A stretch of DNA of 64,000 nucleotides from Rhodocytophaga aerolata (lineage in GTDB: Bacteria > Bacteroidota > Bacteroidia > Cytophagales > 172606-1): NCBI RefSeq assembly GCF_030503435.1, contig NZ_JAUKPO010000005.1, positions 62,001 through 126,000 on the forward strand, written 5' to 3'. The stretch's first letter is position 1. Each line of letters begins with the position of its first letter. Of this stretch, positions 54,215-62,223 are shown in pieces. The translations under genes and the position numbers were made by a program. Below the pieces are notes generated by a model that was given only the letters and a program-made list of their open reading frames with translations, had not been told where the DNA came from and searched no databases.

Positions 54215-54913
54215 ATGCTATCATCTATTCAACGCCTTATTGACAATAACAAAGAATGGGTACAGGAAAGGCTCGCCATTGATCCAGACTTTTTTGAAAC
54301 CTTGTCGCAGGGGCAGCACCCCAAATACCTGTGGATTGGCTGCTCAGATAGCCGTGTACCACCCAATGAAATTACCAAAACATTGCCCGGCGAAATTTTT
54401 GTGCACCGCAACATTGCCAACCTGGTGGTGCAAACAGACATGAACCTGCTAAGTGTAATTCAGTATGCGGTAGATGTATTGAAAGTAGAACACATTATTG
54501 TGTGCGGCCACTATAAATGTGGGGGCGTACATGCAGCTATGCATAATCAGCAGTTTGGCCTGATTGACAACTGGCTCCAGCAGATCAAAGATACCCACAA
54601 TTTTTACTGGCACTTTTTAAAAGACCTGGATGAGGAAAAGCGGGAAGAACGCCTGGTAGAACTAAGTGTCGTACAGCAGGTATACAATCTGGGCAAAATA
54701 AATACCATACAAAACGCCTGGCGTACAGAAAATCGTCCATATTTGCATGGCTGGGTGTATAATATAAAAACCGGAACAGTTATTCCACAAACCCCCATGA
54801 TCAACAACAATGAAGGGATTGACCAGATTTGCCGCTTTGCCAACTCACAAATTGCTTTTAAACAAGGCTATCTGGAACCTTCCTACGAAGAGGTAACCAG
54901 GATACCCTCTTAA
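54215..54913 (+). CDS. Beta-class carbonic anhydrase
   Basis: This 232-residue zinc enzyme interconverts CO2 and bicarbonate. Zinc ligands are Cys in WIGCSDSRVPP and the His and Cys in CGHYKCGGV. The catalytic Asp-Arg dyad is in CSDSR. The fold and length are like E. coli Can. It lies directly after the bestrophin gene and before dps on the same strand. It probably supplies bicarbonate to carboxylases or works with the channel. Confidence 0.95.
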   Translation: MLSSIQRLIDNNKEWVQERLAIDPDFFETLSQGQHPKYLWIGCSDSRVPPNEITKTLPGEIFVHRNIANLVVQTDMNLLSVIQYAVDVLKVEHIIVCGHYKCGGVHAAMHNQQFGLIDNWLQQIKDTHNFYWHFLKDLDEEKREERLVELSVVQQVYNLGKINTIQNAWRTENRPYLHGWVYNIKTGTVIPQTPMINNNEGIDQICRFANSQIAFKQGYLEPSYEEVTRIPS

Positions 54914-54944
54914 CTTTTACGTACCGAAATAAATTTTTATCACT

Positions 54945-55418
54945 ATGAAAATAAATATTGGCCTAGAAGAAAAAGACCGTACCGGGTCAGCCACCATCCT
55001 GAATCATTTATTATCCGATGAATTTCTGCTCTATACCAAAACCCGTAACTACCATTGGAATGTGACTGGCCGCGATTTTTACGAGCTGCATAAGTTCTTT
55101 GAAATTCAATACGAAGCCCTGGATGAAATAATGGATGAGGTAGCCGAACGCGTGCGGGCCTTAGGTTCTTTTGCATTTGGGACCATGGAGCAGTTTAGCA
55201 AGTTCAGCCGGCTGAAAGAAGCAATCAGCGATGCCCCTTCCACTGGCAGTATGCTGCAAAACCTGCTGAACGACCACGAGACGATTATCCGCCACCTGCG
55301 GGAAGACCAGCAAACAGCCGCTGAAAAATACCATGATGCCGGCACCAGCGACTTTCTGACAGGTCTAATGGAACAACACGAAAAAATGGCCTGGATGCTA
55401 CGGTCTTTCTTATCTTAA
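54945..55418 (+). CDS. dps: Dps-family DNA-binding ferritin
   Basis: The 157-residue protein belongs to the Dps miniferritins, which store iron and protect DNA in starvation and oxidative stress. The ferroxidase ligands are present in NYHWNVTGRDFYELHKFFEIQYEALDEIMDEVAER, seen in pieces: HWNV, LHKFFE and DEIMDEVAE. The rest forms the usual four-helix bundle, ending AWMLRSFLS. It starts 31 bp after the carbonic anhydrase gene. Confidence 0.93.
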   Translation: MKINIGLEEKDRTGSATILNHLLSDEFLLYTKTRNYHWNVTGRDFYELHKFFEIQYEALDEIMDEVAERVRALGSFAFGTMEQFSKFSRLKEAISDAPSTGSMLQNLLNDHETIIRHLREDQQTAAEKYHDAGTSDFLTGLMEQHEKMAWMLRSFLS

Positions 55419-55484
55419 ATCATGTTTAAAAATTTTATTTGGAATAGAAACAAAATTAGAATGAGATGCAAGATAGAATAATAT

Positions 55485-55604
55485 TCCATGAGCGCAGGCC
55501 TGAAAAAACTGCGGGCCATGCGTAGGCTTAAAGCGGGGAAGCGTTGTTTTTTCTAGATTTTTCTTTGTTACTTCTTTGTAGCAATGACAAAGAAAGTAAG
55601 ATGC
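55485..55604. repeat. Hairpin-bounded interspersed repeat, copy 2 (right half)
   Basis: This stretch matches 1218-1335 over about 115 bp with scattered changes, including the identical segment from TAGATTTTTCTTTGTTACTT. Its terminal hairpin (55568-55579 with 55587-55599) has one base missing in the left arm. The left half of copy 1 is not present. The ATG in its loop gives a misleading early start for the next ORF. Confidence 0.7.
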
Positions 55605-55691
55605 CATGCTGTAAATCATAATGTTAGTTCTTTCTTATTAAATTTTAAACATGCTCTTAAGTACTTACCCTCAAACAAACCCTTACCTTCC

Positions 55692-56000
55692 ATGAAACAA
55701 TTTAAAACCTTGACCGATGCCCTCACAGACCTCCGCGAAAGAGGCTATGTATATGATTTTAACCTGGCTGAAAATTGCCTGGCATGTAAAGAATTAAACT
55801 TGATGCTGCACCCTGAGCAGTTTGCCATTAAAGAGTTTTACCGGTTTGAAGGCATGACAGACCCGGCAGACAACGCTATACTGTATGGCATAGAATCAAA
55901 TGCCGGGGTTAAAGGAGTACTGGTAAATGCCTATGGCTTTTATGCTGATACCATCTCATCAGATATGGTGAATAAACTACGTACGGTTCCTAACGAATAA
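55692..56000 (+). CDS. Small conserved protein, 102 residues
   Basis: The protein opens MKQFKTLTDALTDLRERGYVYDFN and contains LACKELNLMLHPEQFAIKEFYRFEGMTDPADNAILYGIES (seen in parts), then VKGVLVNAYGFYADTIS. It is a Bacteroidota protein often labelled phosphoribosylpyrophosphate synthetase in databases, but it has no PRPP synthase motif and is far too short. A frame extension to 55584 starts inside the repeat and is not used. It lies 11 bp upstream of the glutaredoxin-like gene. Confidence 0.75.
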   Translation: MKQFKTLTDALTDLRERGYVYDFNLAENCLACKELNLMLHPEQFAIKEFYRFEGMTDPADNAILYGIESNAGVKGVLVNAYGFYADTISSDMVNKLRTVPNE

Positions 56001-56010
56001 TGCTACATCC

Positions 56011-56280
56011 ATGGATTCTATAAAACCTACCCTTTACGGCACAGACTGGTGCCCGAAAACCACCGGCTTCAAAAATTATTTTCAACTGATAGGCATACGC
56101 TACGATTATTACAATGTAGAAAAAGACCCGGAAGCCGAACAGGCAGTAAAAGACATGAATGGCGGAAAAATAAAGTTTCCGATGGTGGTTGTGGGCGAAA
56201 AAAAGCTAAAAAATCCTTCTATTCAAGACCTGAACATCGCCTTAAACAGCTATGGATTGCTTAGCCAGCAAACGGAGTAA
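56011..56280 (+). CDS. Glutaredoxin-like protein with CPKT active site
   Basis: This 89-residue thioredoxin-fold protein starts MDSIKPTLYGTDWCPKTTGF. Its active site is Cys14-Pro-Lys-Thr17, so the second Cys is lost and only a monothiol mechanism is possible. IRYDYYNVEKDPEAEQAV and KFPMVVVGEKKLKNPS agree with a glutaredoxin, including the cis-Pro segment (FPMVVV). It is 10 bp after the previous gene and 56 bp before the first kinase gene; the shared direction suggests a redox input to the signalling genes that follow. Confidence 0.8.
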   Translation: MDSIKPTLYGTDWCPKTTGFKNYFQLIGIRYDYYNVEKDPEAEQAVKDMNGGKIKFPMVVVGEKKLKNPSIQDLNIALNSYGLLSQQTE

Positions 56281-56336
56281 TACTACCAGAAGCAGGCTGT
56301 GCATGTACAACAAACTACTAAACATCCAACCACCTT

Positions 56337-57743
56337 ATGAAGCTAAAACAACTGGAGAATATAGATCTTTTTGCAGACCTGAGTGAGGAAGAGCTGCTCT
56401 GCGACATCCATGGCGAAATGGTAGAATATAAGGCCGGGGAGCAAATGTGGCTGGAAGGAGACGAGGCCAAGTATTTTATGGTTGTGCTGGAAGGCACTTT
56501 TCAGATATACCGCATAATTAAAGGCCAACGTTTGTTTATCAGCACTTTCACCAAAGGCATGACCGGAGGTGAACTTCCCTTGCTGGCCGGCACGCCTCAT
56601 CCTGGCAACGCGTCTGCTATGACGGATGTTAAGCTGTTTCGCATTGATGAAGATAATTTCTGGCAGATGCTTGGCGACTGTGTACCCGTACGGAAGAAGA
56701 TTCTCAAAAATATGGCTAACCGCTTACAAGAGATCAATTTATTGTCTTTTCAGCGGGAAAAACTATTGTCTTTGGGCACAATGGCTGCCGGGCTGGCACA
56801 TGAATTAAACAATCCCGCTTCGGCTGCTAAGCGGGCCTCCCAGAATCTGCTCTCTACGCTGGATGAATTTGACCACCATTCTACAGAAATGTTGAAATCT
56901 TCTATGTTCAAAGTACCTGACCGGCCAGGCTTTTTGTTCCAACCTATCCGCGATATCATCAACATAGATATAAAGCTCAGTTCCCTGGAACGTAGCGAAC
57001 GCGAAGACGACCTGATTGACTGGATGGAAGAACTGGGGCTGGACGAAGCCTGGGATATTGCCTCTATGCTGGTAGCCGTGGGATTTACCAAAGAAAATCT
57101 TTCTACGTTTTGTGAACAGTTGCTGCCCGAACAAGTACCTAATTTTCTGCGGTGGATGCATAAGGAAGTGGAAATGCGCCTGTTGTCGCAGGAGTTAACG
57201 ATTAGTACAACGCGAATCTCGGATCTGGTAACGGCCATTAAGCAGTATTCCTATATGGACCAGAACCTGCAAGAAGCGCAGAAAGTAAACATCCATGAAG
57301 GCATAAACAGTACCTTGATCATTCTCAACCATAAACTTAAGACCAAGCGAATTCAGGTAATAAAGGAGTATGATGAAGGAATACCTTTGGTAGCCGCTTA
57401 TGGAAGTGAACTAAACCAGGTATGGACTAATTTGATAGATAATGCCATAGACGCTGTTTCAGAAGGGGGAACCATCAGCATCCGGACATATATAGACGAT
57501 ACCTGCATGGACACACACTCAATTGCCGTAGCCATTACCGACAATGGCATTGGCATCCCCAAAGAAGTGCAGGCTCGGATTTTTGAGCCTTTTTTCACCA
57601 CCAAAGGAGTAGGGAAAGGCACAGGCCTGGGGCTGGAAATAGCACACCGGATTATTGTAGGGCAGCACAAAGGAGACATTGAAGTAAGCTCTGAACCTGG
57701 CCATACCACGTTTACCGTTTATGTGCCGGAAGAAGTGAAATAA
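56337..57743 (+). CDS. cNMP-fold sensor histidine kinase (first paralogue)
   Basis: The 468-residue cytoplasmic protein joins an N-terminal cyclic-nucleotide-binding fold (about 5-125) to a HisKA/HATPase kinase. In the phosphate-binding cassette, GELPLLAGTPHPGNAS, the Arg that binds the nucleotide phosphate in CAP is absent, so the ligand may differ. The H-box is [17 protein letters not shown] with phospho-His at about 155. ATP motifs are [25 protein letters not shown] and [10 protein letters not shown]. There is no membrane segment. A paralogue follows after 86 bp and then a receiver-domain protein, the probable phosphate acceptor. Confidence 0.88.
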   Translation: MKLKQLENIDLFADLSEEELLCDIHGEMVEYKAGEQMWLEGDEAKYFMVVLEGTFQIYRIIKGQRLFISTFTKGMTGGELPLLAGTPHPGNASAMTDVKLFRIDEDNFWQMLGDCVPVRKKILKNMANRLQEINLLSFQREKLLSLGTMAAGLAHELNNPASAAKRASQNLLSTLDEFDHHSTEMLKSSMFKVPDRPGFLFQPIRDIINIDIKLSSLERSEREDDLIDWMEELGLDEAWDIASMLVAVGFTKENLSTFCEQLLPEQVPNFLRWMHKEVEMRLLSQELTISTTRISDLVTAIKQYSYMDQNLQEAQKVNIHEGINSTLIILNHKLKTKRIQVIKEYDEGIPLVAAYGSELNQVWTNLIDNAIDAVSEGGTISIRTYIDDTCMDTHSIAVAITDNGIGIPKEVQARIFEPFFTTKGVGKGTGLGLEIAHRIIVGQHKGDIEVSSEPGHTTFTVYVPEEVK

Positions 57744-57829
57744 CTAGCAGCAACAGCCAACTAACGCTTGCCTTTGCTATACCTATAATACTGTTTGTAT
57801 GGCACAAGGCTAATCTTCCTCTATGCTTT

Positions 57830-59239
57830 ATGACACACGTATCTGATAAAACTATATTAGACCAGCTTCAGGAAATCCCAACCTTTAATGGGTTGCCGGA
57901 AGACCAGTTACACTGGTTTGCTAAACATACCAGAATAGTTGAATTACAGGAAGGCGATAATCTCTTTAAAAAAGGAGAACCCGCAGATCATATGTGGGTG
58001 ATTCTGGAAGGTAAAATTCAACTGCTGCTGGAGCAAAATGGCCAGTGGCTTCCGGCCTTTACCATTAATAAAGGCGATATTACCGGACTTCTCCCCTTCT
58101 CTCAGCTAAAAATAGCTGCTGGCACTGCTATAGCCGCCACCCATGCTACCATTCTGGGTTTTCACCGCGACGATTTTCCTGAATTAGAACGCATAAGCCC
58201 CGAACTTACCAGACGCCTAGTAGTTGTAATGACTAGCCGTATCCGGGAATTTACCAAATCTCAGGAGCAACGGGCAAAACTCCTTTCGTTAAGCAAACTA
58301 TCCGCAGGTTTGGCGCATGAACTGAATAACCCGGCTTCCGCAATAGCCCGGACCACAGGCGAATTAGGTAAATGCATGGCTAAATTGCCGGCCTTAGTAC
58401 AACAGTTAACTAATCACCAGTTAACAGATGCCGAATTTAGAGAAGTGACGGAATTGATCCAGACAAAAGCCCGGCAATTGCTGCCTGTATTATCCAGCTA
58501 TCAGCAAAGCGAAAAAGAAGAAGAACTGATAAACTGGATGGATGCCAAAGAAATAGAAGAAAGCTGGTGTCTGGCAGAAACGTTTGTCCGTTCGGGAATA
58601 GATATAGCTGATCTGGAAACGATTGCTGCACAAACTCCGGCAAAAGCTTTATCTGATATACTAGCCTGGCTGGAAACCACGCTGAATATGGGAAGTCTGG
58701 TAAAAGAAATTCAGGAAGCGTCCACCCGGATTTCTGGTATTGTGAATAGTGTAAAAGTCTATACACACATGGACCAGGCCTCCGACAGGCAATGGGTAAA
58801 CCTGCATACAGGCATTGATACCACCTTAAGCATGCTTAGCTATAAGCTAACAAGCAAACAGATTCAGGTACAAAAAAGGTATGCCGAGGACTTACCTCAA
58901 GCCAGAGGAATTATTACCGAACTAAATCAACTCTGGACTAACCTGATTGACAATGCCATTGATGCCATGGATACAGGGGGCATACTGGAAATTTCTACAC
59001 ACAAAGAAGGCAGCTTTGCTCAGGTACAAATAACCGACAATGGCACTGGCATTCCTCCGGAAATTATCTCTAAAATATTCGACCCATTTTTTACGACCAA
59101 AGAAATAGGCAAAGGTACTGGCCTCGGCTTAGATATTGTAAACCGTATTGTTCAGAACCATAGTGGAACAATCCAGGTAGAATCTATTCCTGGCCGTACG
59201 CAATTCACTATTACCTTTCCTTTGGAGAGTGAGCAGTAA
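57830..59239 (+). CDS. cNMP-fold sensor histidine kinase (second paralogue)
   Basis: The 469-residue paralogue of the preceding gene has the same layout: a cNMP-binding fold at about 15-135, the H-box [17 protein letters not shown] (His about 163), and HATPase motifs [31 protein letters not shown] and [14 protein letters not shown]. The cassette ([19 protein letters not shown]) has lost both the Gly-Glu-Leu and the Arg of real cNMP sites, more so than its neighbour. The two sensors may detect different inputs or form heterodimers. Its stop is 42 bp before the receiver-oxidoreductase gene. Confidence 0.88.
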   Translation: MTHVSDKTILDQLQEIPTFNGLPEDQLHWFAKHTRIVELQEGDNLFKKGEPADHMWVILEGKIQLLLEQNGQWLPAFTINKGDITGLLPFSQLKIAAGTAIAATHATILGFHRDDFPELERISPELTRRLVVVMTSRIREFTKSQEQRAKLLSLSKLSAGLAHELNNPASAIARTTGELGKCMAKLPALVQQLTNHQLTDAEFREVTELIQTKARQLLPVLSSYQQSEKEEELINWMDAKEIEESWCLAETFVRSGIDIADLETIAAQTPAKALSDILAWLETTLNMGSLVKEIQEASTRISGIVNSVKVYTHMDQASDRQWVNLHTGIDTTLSMLSYKLTSKQIQVQKRYAEDLPQARGIITELNQLWTNLIDNAIDAMDTGGILEISTHKEGSFAQVQITDNGTGIPPEIISKIFDPFFTTKEIGKGTGLGLDIVNRIVQNHSGTIQVESIPGRTQFTITFPLESEQ

Positions 59240-59281
59240 AGTAAGTAATGAAGTACTTTGTATGACCTTTTCCTTAACCCT

Positions 59282-60943
59282 ATGAAACCACCGATTATCC
59301 TTGTTATAGACGACGATCCGCAAGTATTACGTGCCATCGAACGCGACTTACGCAGCAAATACCGGAAAGATTACCGTATCTTAAGTGCCTCATCTGGCAA
59401 TGAAGCTCTGCAAACGGTGCAGGAATTGAAGCTGCGAAACGAAGAAATAGCGTTATTCCTTTCCGATCAGCGGATGCCCGGCCTGCAAGGGGTAGACTTT
59501 TTGCAGCAAGCCAAAACGCATTTTCCTGCCGCTAAGCGGGTTTTACTTACGGCCTACTCTGACACCAACGCTGCTATAAAAGCCATAAATGATGTGCAGC
59601 TGGATTACTATTTGATGAAACCCTGGGACCCGCCGGAAGAAAAACTGTATCCAATAATAAACGATCTGTTAGACGAGTGGCAAAGCACCTACCGCCCCGA
59701 TTCGCCAGGCATACGGGTAGTAGGCTATCAATGGTCCCCTCAATCGCACAATATTAAAGACTTTCTGGCAGGTAACCTCATTCCTTTTGCCTGGCTGGAT
59801 GTAGAAACCAGTGATAAAGCCAGAGAACTGGTCCAATTAAGCGATCTTGAGTTAAAAGACATGCCGGCTATTTTCTTTGAAGATGGCTCTTTTCTGGCCC
59901 GCCCGGATATTATTTCAGTTGGCAACAAAATAGGCCTGAAAGCACAAGCCTCAGAAAAATTGTACGATGTAGTCATCATTGGAGCTGGTCCGGCCGGGTT
60001 AGCGGCTGCCGTGTATGGAGCTTCCGAAGGATTGAAAACCTTGCTTATCGAACGGCGGGCACCTGGCGGGCAAGCAGGTACCAGTTCCCGCATAGAAAAT
60101 TACCTGGGTTTTCCCACCGGATTAAGTGGTGCCGAACTCACCAGACGGGCTATTACGCAGGCTACCAGATTTGGAGCAGAATTCCTATCTCCCCAGGAAG
60201 TAGCTAACATTACGGTGAAAGATGGCTATAAAATTATACAACTAAGCGACGGCACAGAAATAAATGCCCGCAGCGTAGTAATTACCACCGGTGTAAGCTA
60301 CCGGCAGCTAGGAGCCACAGGCGAGGAAAACTACACTGGCGCCGGGGTATATTATGGGGCAGCTACTACTGAAGCCTACGCCTGCTCTGATCAGGATGTA
60401 TATGTAGTGGGTGGCGGAAACTCTGCCGGACAAGCTGCTATGTATCTTTCCAAATATGCCCGCAGTGTACATATTCTGGTCCGCAAGCCAGATTTAAGCT
60501 CGACTATGTCGCAGTACCTGATAGATCAGATCAACAGCACAAAAAACATTGTAGTTTGTGGCAAAACGATAATAACCAAAATGCAGGGAGATGGCCGCTT
60601 AGAAGAAATTGTGATACAAAATATAGAGAACGGTGCTACAGAACTTGTAAAAACGAATTCTGTTTTTATTTTTATTGGCGCCAAACCATGTACCGAATGG
60701 GTGCAACTGGACCTGATCCGCAACGAGAAAGGCTATATTGAAACCGGCCGGGATCTACTCAGGTTTGATTTTTTCAAAAAGAAGTGGAAACTTGATAGAG
60801 AGCCTTTTCTGCTGGAATCCAGTATGCCTGGTATTTTTGCAGCAGGCGATGTACGGGCAGGCGCTATGAACCGCATTGCTTCAGCCGTAGGCGAAGGAGC
60901 TATGTCTATTAAGTTTGTACACGAATACCTGGCAGAGCCGTAG
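59282..60943 (+). CDS. Response regulator / glutaredoxin-fold / FAD oxidoreductase fusion
   Basis: The 553-residue protein has three parts. The receiver domain (1-130) has the acidic triad D10-D12, phospho-acceptor D62 (LSDQRMPG) and K113 (LMKPWDPP). A thioredoxin-fold segment (about 144-222) starts IRVVGYQWSPQSHNIKDFL; SPQS (152-155) stands where glutaredoxins have CPxC. From about 226 it is thioredoxin-reductase-like: GAGPAG at 234-239, GGQAGTSSRIENYLGFP, VVGGGNSAGQAAM and a C-terminal GIFAAGDVR. The CATC redox site is replaced by GAAT (359-362). FAD and NAD(P) motifs are intact, but neither disulfide is present. A TTG start at 59258 is open; the ATG at 59282 is preferred. Confidence 0.85.
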   Translation: MKPPIILVIDDDPQVLRAIERDLRSKYRKDYRILSASSGNEALQTVQELKLRNEEIALFLSDQRMPGLQGVDFLQQAKTHFPAAKRVLLTAYSDTNAAIKAINDVQLDYYLMKPWDPPEEKLYPIINDLLDEWQSTYRPDSPGIRVVGYQWSPQSHNIKDFLAGNLIPFAWLDVETSDKARELVQLSDLELKDMPAIFFEDGSFLARPDIISVGNKIGLKAQASEKLYDVVIIGAGPAGLAAAVYGASEGLKTLLIERRAPGGQAGTSSRIENYLGFPTGLSGAELTRRAITQATRFGAEFLSPQEVANITVKDGYKIIQLSDGTEINARSVVITTGVSYRQLGATGEENYTGAGVYYGAATTEAYACSDQDVYVVGGGNSAGQAAMYLSKYARSVHILVRKPDLSSTMSQYLIDQINSTKNIVVCGKTIITKMQGDGRLEEIVIQNIENGATELVKTNSVFIFIGAKPCTEWVQLDLIRNEKGYIETGRDLLRFDFFKKKWKLDREPFLLESSMPGIFAAGDVRAGAMNRIASAVGEGAMSIKFVHEYLAEP

Positions 60944-60948
60944 CATCT

Positions 60949-62163
60949 ATGGAGCTATTAACTGATGAGAAGCAGAAACAAGAACAGGAGTGGCTGGAGC
61001 AATTGCAAAGAAACAGCTGGGAACCTGAAGTTATTATTTCCGGTATAATTCTGGCTTTCATCTTTGCTTTCCCGGCGCAGGTATACGAGTTTGCCATCCG
61101 TATTATTCAGGATTATGGATTAAAGTACCTGGGAGCCTGGCTGGTACTGATCTATATTTCACAAGTAATCAATGTATTTAAGATCTTCTTTATTCTGCAC
61201 CTTGGCTTGCGGTTTGCATGGGCCGGGTTGCTGGGGCTAAGTTATGCCTTTCCACGAGGAGTTATCAATGAAAACCTGTTTAAAAACGCCAGGCATTATA
61301 CCTATTCCCGGCCTTCCGATATGGTGTTGAAGCTGGAAAGGATTTGCAGTATGACGTTTGCTTTTCCGCTTATGCTGGGAATAGTGTTTATCGTTATTTC
61401 CTGTTACCTCAGTTTGCTGCTTCTTATCCATAAAGTTTTCAACCTCAACTTTTTTGTCATCTACCTGATTTTTTTAGTATCCGTAATGGCCTTTAGTGCC
61501 CTTGCGTTGATTAACAAAAAATCGAAAGTAAGAGCTAAATTTGCCAGAACAATTTTTTCCAGTGTGCAGGCTATTTATCAGAGTAACCTTGGAAAATGGT
61601 CTATTATAAGTTATACCTTCTTCATTATCTTCCTGACATTTCCTTTTGTCAGGATAGACATTCGGGACTTTTCCTTGTATTTTCATGAAACCGACCTTAA
61701 TGAAGATCAGCTGGAATGGCCTAACAAAGCATGGTATTTTGATTCTCATAAAGAAGCAGATAAACGGTTCCCCAGAGTGTTATTGCCTGCTGAAGAAATT
61801 TCCGGCAAGTTCACGGTAGTCAGTCTGGCACACTTTGCAGAGGATCAAGAATTTGTCCAAGCCCTGAACACTTATCATCAATACAATCTGGATACACTAG
61901 GCTGGAAAAAGATTCAATTACCAACGGATCTGTATAGATTTTATGTAAATGACTCCCTTATCTCCCTCTCCGGCTGGAAAAAAACACGAATGGCAGCATC
62001 TAATCAACGGGTGTATCAAAGTATACTGGATCTGTCTACGTTGCCTGCCGGAGCGCATGAGGTAAGAGTAGAAAAAGTGTTAGCCAGGCAATCCATACTG
62101 AATTTAACGACCGAGGTAAGATTACGGAAAAACTGGGCAAAGTTCAGCTTTATTAAACGATAG
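60949..62163 (+). CDS. Membrane protein of unknown function, last gene of the kinase cluster
   Basis: The 404-residue protein begins 5 bp after the preceding stop, so it is almost certainly co-transcribed. A charged N-terminal stretch (ELLTDEKQKQEQEWLEQL) is followed by about five hydrophobic helices between 30 and 245 (IISGIILAFIFAFPAQVYEFA, LVLIYISQVINVFKIFFILHL, FPLMLGIVFIVISCYLSLLLL, FFVIYLIFLVSVMAFSALAL, SIISYTFFIIFLTFPFV). The C-terminal 150 residues look like an extracytoplasmic beta-rich domain. I do not recognise a family. It may be the membrane output or sensor of the cluster. Confidence 0.75.
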   Translation: MELLTDEKQKQEQEWLEQLQRNSWEPEVIISGIILAFIFAFPAQVYEFAIRIIQDYGLKYLGAWLVLIYISQVINVFKIFFILHLGLRFAWAGLLGLSYAFPRGVINENLFKNARHYTYSRPSDMVLKLERICSMTFAFPLMLGIVFIVISCYLSLLLLIHKVFNLNFFVIYLIFLVSVMAFSALALINKKSKVRAKFARTIFSSVQAIYQSNLGKWSIISYTFFIIFLTFPFVRIDIRDFSLYFHETDLNEDQLEWPNKAWYFDSHKEADKRFPRVLLPAEEISGKFTVVSLAHFAEDQEFVQALNTYHQYNLDTLGWKKIQLPTDLYRFYVNDSLISLSGWKKTRMAASNQRVYQSILDLSTLPAGAHEVRVEKVLARQSILNLTTEVRLRKNWAKFSFIKR

Positions 62164-62192
62164 AATTTTTCCGGCTCACCAACTTACATAAC

Positions 62193-62222
62193 AAAAAAGG
62201 CAAGCTATCTGCTTGCTTTTTT
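62193..62222. terminator. Bidirectional terminator at the convergent junction
   Basis: A stem of six GC-containing pairs plus A-T pairs (62193-62205 with 62211-62222, 5-nt loop) lies between the two convergent genes. An A-run on one side and a T-run on the other give both strands a U-tract. Confidence 0.85.
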
Positions 62223-62223
62223 G

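Noticed and set aside
55584-55691. Upstream start for the 102-residue protein
   Set aside because: The ATG belongs to the loop of the interspersed repeat; the extra residues are a repeat translation.
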